Made by a program: the position numbers and the translations under genes. The notes below the pieces were generated by a model. That model was given only the letters and a program-made list of their open reading frames with translations, was not told the DNA's origin and searched no databases. Positions 59,770 to 64,000 of a stretch of 64,000 bases of DNA are shown here, in pieces. Location: assembly GCA_026410415.1 (NCBI GenBank), contig JAPMLR010000001.1, positions 784,234 to 848,233 of the forward strand, given 5' to 3'. The number at the start of each line of letters is the position of its first letter. Position 1 is the first letter of the stretch. This stretch comes from Denitratimonas yunnanensis (SeqCode) (GTDB lineage Bacteria > Pseudomonadota > Gammaproteobacteria > Xanthomonadales > Xanthomonadaceae).

Positions 59770-59772
59770 GGC

Positions 59773-60483
59773 TCAATCCCTCACCTTGTGCGGACGCGGG
59801 GCACGCTCGGAACGCTCCGGGCGGTCGTCCGTCTTTTCCTGGGCAGTCTGGGTGTAATCGAACACCTCACCCTTGTAGATCCAAACCTTGATTCCGATGA
59901 TGCCGTAGGTCGTCTTGGCCTCGGCAAAACCGTAGTCGATATCGGCGCGAAGGGTATGCAGGGGCACACGACCCTCGCGGTACCACTCCGAACGCGCGAT
60001 CTCGGCGCCATTCAGGCGACCGGCGACGTTGACCTTGATGCCAAGCGCACCCAGGCGGATCGCATTGCCGACGGCGCGCTTCATCGCGCGACGGAACATG
60101 ATGCGGCGCTCAAGTTGCTGGGCGATCGACTCGGCCACCAGCTGGGCATCGAGCTCGGGCTTGCGCACTTCGGTGACGTTGATGTGGGTGGGGACACCCA
60201 TCATCTTGGACACTTCCTTGCGCAGCTTCTCGATGTCCTCGCCCTTCTTGCCGATCACCACGCCCGGGCGGGCGGTGTGGATCGTCACGCGGGCGGTCTT
60301 CGCCGGACGTTCGATGTGAATGTTGCTGATGCCCGCCTGCGCCAATTTCTTTCGCAGCAGCTCGCGAACCTTCAGATCGGCCGCCAGGTATTCGGCGTAT
60401 TCACGCTTGTTGGCGTACCACTTGGAGTTCCAATCCTTGGCGATGCCAAGACGGATTCCGGTCGGATGAACTTTATGACCCAT
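59773..60483 (-). CDS. rpsC: 30S ribosomal protein S3
   Basis: A 236-aa S3 with KH domain ([17 protein letters not shown]) and C-terminal domain ([20 protein letters not shown]). Confidence 0.98.
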   Translation of the reverse strand: MGHKVHPTGIRLGIAKDWNSKWYANKREYAEYLAADLKVRELLRKKLAQAGISNIHIERPAKTARVTIHTARPGVVIGKKGEDIEKLRKEVSKMMGVPTHINVTEVRKPELDAQLVAESIAQQLERRIMFRRAMKRAVGNAIRLGALGIKVNVAGRLNGAEIARSEWYREGRVPLHTLRADIDYGFAEAKTTYGIIGIKVWIYKGEVFDYTQTAQEKTDDRPERSERAPRPHKVRD

Positions 60484-60501
60484 GGGAATACCTGTGTCCG
60501 G

Positions 60502-60837
60502 TTACTTGGGCGTACCAACGACCACGGTGATGTGGCTGCTGCGCTTGAGGATGCGCGCACCACGTCCCTTTGCACGGGCATGGAAGCGCTTCATGGTCGG
60601 GCCTTCGTCGACGAAGATGCGGGTGACCTTGAGGTCATCGACATCGGCGCCGTCGTTGTTCTCGGCATTGGAGATCGCAGAGAGCAACACCTTGCGCACC
60701 ACATGGGCCGCCTTCTTGTCGCTGAACTGCAGAAGATCACTGGCGCGTCCGACCGGCAGTCCGCGCACCTGGTCTGCAACCAGGCGCACCTTCTGTGCGG
60801 AGATGCGCGCACCGCGCAGGATGGCTTTGGTTTCCAT
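60502..60837 (-). CDS. rplV: 50S ribosomal protein L22
   Basis: A 111-aa L22 ([37 protein letters not shown]). Of three close ATGs, 60837 is chosen because GAGGAG lies seven bases upstream. Confidence 0.97.
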   Translation of the reverse strand: METKAILRGARISAQKVRLVADQVRGLPVGRASDLLQFSDKKAAHVVRKVLLSAISNAENNDGADVDDLKVTRIFVDEGPTMKRFHARAKGRGARILKRSSHITVVVGTPK

Positions 60838-60848
60838 CGTCATGCTCC

Positions 60849-61121
60849 TCACTTGGACTTCTTGTCGCCGCCATGCCCCTTGAACGTGCGGGTCACGGCG
60901 AACTCGCCGAGCTTGTGCCCGACCATGTTCTCGTTGACCAGCACGGGGATGTGCAGCTTGCCGTTGTGCACGGCGATGGTGAAACCCACCATCTCCGGCA
61001 GAACCATCGAACGACGCGACCAGGTCTTGATCGGCCTTTTGCTGTTGGTGGCCGACGCCGCCTCCACCTTCTTGAGAAGGTGAAGATCAACGAACGGGCC
61101 TTTCTTGAGTGAACGTGCCAT
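60849..61121 (-). CDS. rpsS: 30S ribosomal protein S19
   Basis: A 90-aa S19 ([38 protein letters not shown]). Confidence 0.98.
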   Translation of the reverse strand: MARSLKKGPFVDLHLLKKVEAASATNSKRPIKTWSRRSMVLPEMVGFTIAVHNGKLHIPVLVNENMVGHKLGEFAVTRTFKGHGGDKKSK

Positions 61122-61133
61122 GGCCTGATCCTG

Positions 61134-61955
<822 letters not shown>

Positions 61956-61966
61956 GACTTGTTCCC

Positions 61967-62263
61967 TCAGGGCTTCGCCATGACGTCAATGCTCTGCCCT
62001 TCGGCGAGCTTGACGTAGGCCTTGCGCCAGTCGCCACGGCGACCTGCGCGGAAACGGAAGGTCTTGCGCTTGCCCTTCACGGTCAGGAGGTTGACGCCCT
62101 CGACCTTCACATCAAACAGCGATTCGACTGCTGCCTTGACGTCGGCCTTGGTTGCCTCCCGGGAAACCTCGAACACGTACTGGTTCGACAGCTCCTGCAG
62201 GCGCGCGGTCTTTTCTGAAATGTGCGGCGCGCGCAGCACGGTCAGGATCTTTTCATTGTTCAT
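61967..62263 (-). CDS. rplW: 50S ribosomal protein L23
   Basis: A 98-aa L23 at the polypeptide exit ([28 protein letters not shown]). ATG at 62263 overlaps the rplD stop by four bases, with GAGGAG eight bases upstream. Confidence 0.97.
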   Translation of the reverse strand: MNNEKILTVLRAPHISEKTARLQELSNQYVFEVSREATKADVKAAVESLFDVKVEGVNLLTVKGKRKTFRFRAGRRGDWRKAYVKLAEGQSIDVMAKP

Positions 62264-62862
62264 GCCAGCCACTCCTCGATCTTCTTGAGAGCTTCGACCG
62301 TCACCACAACGCTGTCGGCGCCAACGAGCACCACCGGATCCAGCCCCTGCACGTCGCGCACTTCCACGTAGGGAATATTGCGCGCGGCCAAGTACAGCGC
62401 CTCATTGGCGCTCTCGGTCACGATCAGAGGACGGGCGACGCCAAGTTCGCCCAACCGTGCGATCAACGCCTTGGTCTTGGCTTCTTCGATCGCGATGTCA
62501 TGAACCACCTTGACGCGATCCTGGCGGAACAGCTCCGAAATGATCGAACTGATCGCGCCACGATACATCTTGCGGTTGACCTTCTGGGCGAAGCTGCGGG
62601 GCTCGGCGGCAAAAGCGCGGCCACCACCGACAAAGATCGGGGCGCGGTAGTCACCGTGACGCGCACCGCCACCCTTCTGCTTCTTGAACTTCTTGGTCGT
62701 GCCGGACATCTCCGAACGCGACAATTGTGCCTTGGTTCCGGCGCGACCGGCATTACGATAGGCCACCACGACCTGGTGCACGAGATCCTGACGGAATTCG
62801 CGACCAAAAACCGCTTCGGACACCGCCAGTTTTTCGCCGCTACCGACGACTGCGAGTTCCAT
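62260..62862 (-). CDS. rplD: 50S ribosomal protein L4
   Basis: A 200-aa L4 ([21 protein letters not shown], landmark; GTGxAR-type loop here [19 protein letters not shown]). In E. coli it also attenuates the S10 operon. Confidence 0.97.
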   Translation of the reverse strand: MELAVVGSGEKLAVSEAVFGREFRQDLVHQVVVAYRNAGRAGTKAQLSRSEMSGTTKKFKKQKGGGARHGDYRAPIFVGGGRAFAAEPRSFAQKVNRKMYRGAISSIISELFRQDRVKVVHDIAIEEAKTKALIARLGELGVARPLIVTESANEALYLAARNIPYVEVRDVQGLDPVVLVGADSVVVTVEALKKIEEWLA

Positions 62863-62873
62863 GTTCTCTCTCC

Positions 62874-63506
62874 TTAACCTTTCGCCGCCGGACGGACGAT
62901 CACATCGCCGCCAGGTGCGCCGGGAACCGCACCACGAATCGCGATGAGGCCGCGATCTGCATCAACCTTCATCACTTCGAGGTTCTGCGTGGTCTGCACT
63001 TCCGCACCCATGTGACCGGCCATCTTCTTGCCCGGGAAAACGCGACCCGGCGTCTGGCGCTGACCGAGCGAGCCCGGGGAGCGATGCGACAACGAGTTAC
63101 CGTGGGTGGCGTCACCCATCGTGAAGTTGTGGCGCTTGATCGTGCCCTGGAAGCCCTTGCCCTTGGTAACGCCCTGGACGTCGACCACCTGGCCAGCGGC
63201 AAAAATGTCGGCGCGGATTTCGCCACCGACTTCATAGCCGTCCAGCGCGTCCACACGGAACTCCCACAGCCCGCGACCAGCTTCGACCTTGGCCTTGGCA
63301 TAATGCCCGGCAACCGGCTTGTTGACGAGTGCCGCGCGCTTCTGGCCAGCCGTGACCTGAACGGCCTGATAGCCGTCCGCTTCCTGGGTCTTGATCTGGA
63401 CGATGCGGTTAGGCGTCGCTTCGATCAAGGTCACCGGCACGGACTCGCCGTTCTCGGTGAAGATTCGACTCATGCCGCACTTGCGGCCTACGATCCCGAT
63501 GCTCAT
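62874..63506 (-). CDS. rplC: 50S ribosomal protein L3
   Basis: A 210-aa L3 ([52 protein letters not shown], the loop whose Gln is methylated in many bacteria). Confidence 0.98.
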   Translation of the reverse strand: MSIGIVGRKCGMSRIFTENGESVPVTLIEATPNRIVQIKTQEADGYQAVQVTAGQKRAALVNKPVAGHYAKAKVEAGRGLWEFRVDALDGYEVGGEIRADIFAAGQVVDVQGVTKGKGFQGTIKRHNFTMGDATHGNSLSHRSPGSLGQRQTPGRVFPGKKMAGHMGAEVQTTQNLEVMKVDADRGLIAIRGAVPGAPGGDVIVRPAAKG

Positions 63507-63516
63507 GGTTTCTGCC

Positions 63517-63828
63517 TCAGTACAGCTTGATCTGGACGTCGACGCCGGCCGCGAGCTCGAGTTTCATCAAGGCATCCACGGTCTTGTCGTTCGGATCGAC
63601 GATATCGAGCACGCGCTTGTGCGTGCGGGTCTCATACTGGTCGCGCGCGTCCTTGTCCACGTGCGGCGACACCAGGATGGTGTAACGCTCAATCTTGGTC
63701 GGCAGCGGGATGGGGCCGCGCACTTGCGCGCCAGTCCGCTTGGCCGTTTCGACGATTTCGCTCGCGGAACGATCGATCAAACGATGATCGAACGCCTTGA
63801 GCCGAATCCGAATCTTCTGGTCCGCCAT
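63517..63828 (-). CDS. rpsJ: 30S ribosomal protein S10
   Basis: A 103-aa S10/NusE ([40 protein letters not shown]). It starts 71 bases after tuf. The gap holds an imperfect hairpin (GGGCGGAA/TTCCGCTCC, near 63868-63884 and flanks) but no clear promoter, so it is probably transcribed from upstream of tuf. Confidence 0.98.
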   Translation of the reverse strand: MADQKIRIRLKAFDHRLIDRSASEIVETAKRTGAQVRGPIPLPTKIERYTILVSPHVDKDARDQYETRTHKRVLDIVDPNDKTVDALMKLELAAGVDVQIKLY

Positions 63829-63899
63829 GACCTATCCTTGAATGTTGAAAGAACGTCGGGAGCGGAAGCGAAAGTTCCGCCCCCCGTTGAATACCGTTA

Positions 63900-64000
<101 letters not shown>

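Noticed and set aside
59761..61083. 440-codon open frame on the plus strand
   Set aside because: Crosses three ribosomal protein genes on the opposite strand.

Overview
The window is a high-GC stretch of a gammaproteobacterial chromosome, most likely order Xanthomonadales (Lysobacterales). This is inferred from gene content and order: tmk-holB with pilZ nearby, murJ-ribF-ileS-lspA-ispH, a class II DAHP synthase, TonB-dependent receptors and large secreted subtilases. It reads as ordinary chromosome; I saw no insertion sequence, prophage, integrase or CRISPR array.

Layout. (1) 1-2.6 kb, minus: the N-terminal third of a TonB-dependent receptor, translationally coupled to a transglutaminase-like lipoprotein. 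(2) 2.8-8.3 kb, plus, divergent from it: a five-gene locus (NlpC/P60 endopeptidase, L-Ala-D/L-Glu epimerase, MurR/RpiR regulator, YkuD-type enzyme, dicarboxylate/amino-acid symporter) that reads as a peptidoglycan-peptide recycling operon. (3) 8.4-10.4 kb, plus: a three-gene RiPP cassette. A 120-aa precursor with six EGKCG repeats is followed by an MNIO/DUF692 enzyme and its DUF2063 partner, the HvfABC/bufferin type of copper-binding modified peptide. (4) 10.4-21.6 kb: rnt, comEC, lolDC, a YgfX-like gene, pilZ, an exported protein of unknown function, holB, tmk and mltG. (5) 22.1-35.1 kb, minus: tRNA-Thr, ispH, lspA, ileS and ribF, then a block of accessory genes (subtilase, small unknown, acyltransferase), then murJ. 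(6) 35.2-41 kb: rpsT, obgE-rpmA-rplU, uvrA and a thioesterase. (7) 41.1-49.7 kb, minus: a 2077-aa multidomain subtilase, class II DAHP synthase and dsbB. (8) 50-64 kb, minus: the S10-spc-alpha ribosomal protein region from the end of tuf to rplQ, with secY and rpoA.

How the parts relate. Regions 2 and 3 are the functional islands. Region 2 would cut and epimerise wall-derived peptides and take up the products. Region 3 would make a cysteine-modified, metal-binding peptide. The two subtilases share a repeated beta-sandwich module with a conserved cysteine pair and a C-terminal FxDGFE motif. A degenerate form of that motif occurs in the exported unknown at 16.8-18.8 kb. Two of these three genes lie inside otherwise conserved housekeeping gene orders (murJ/ribF and holB/pilZ). 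Several regulatory sites can be read directly, including a tRNA-Thr promoter whose -35 box overlaps the ispH stop codon, a strong rplU promoter, and U-tract terminators.
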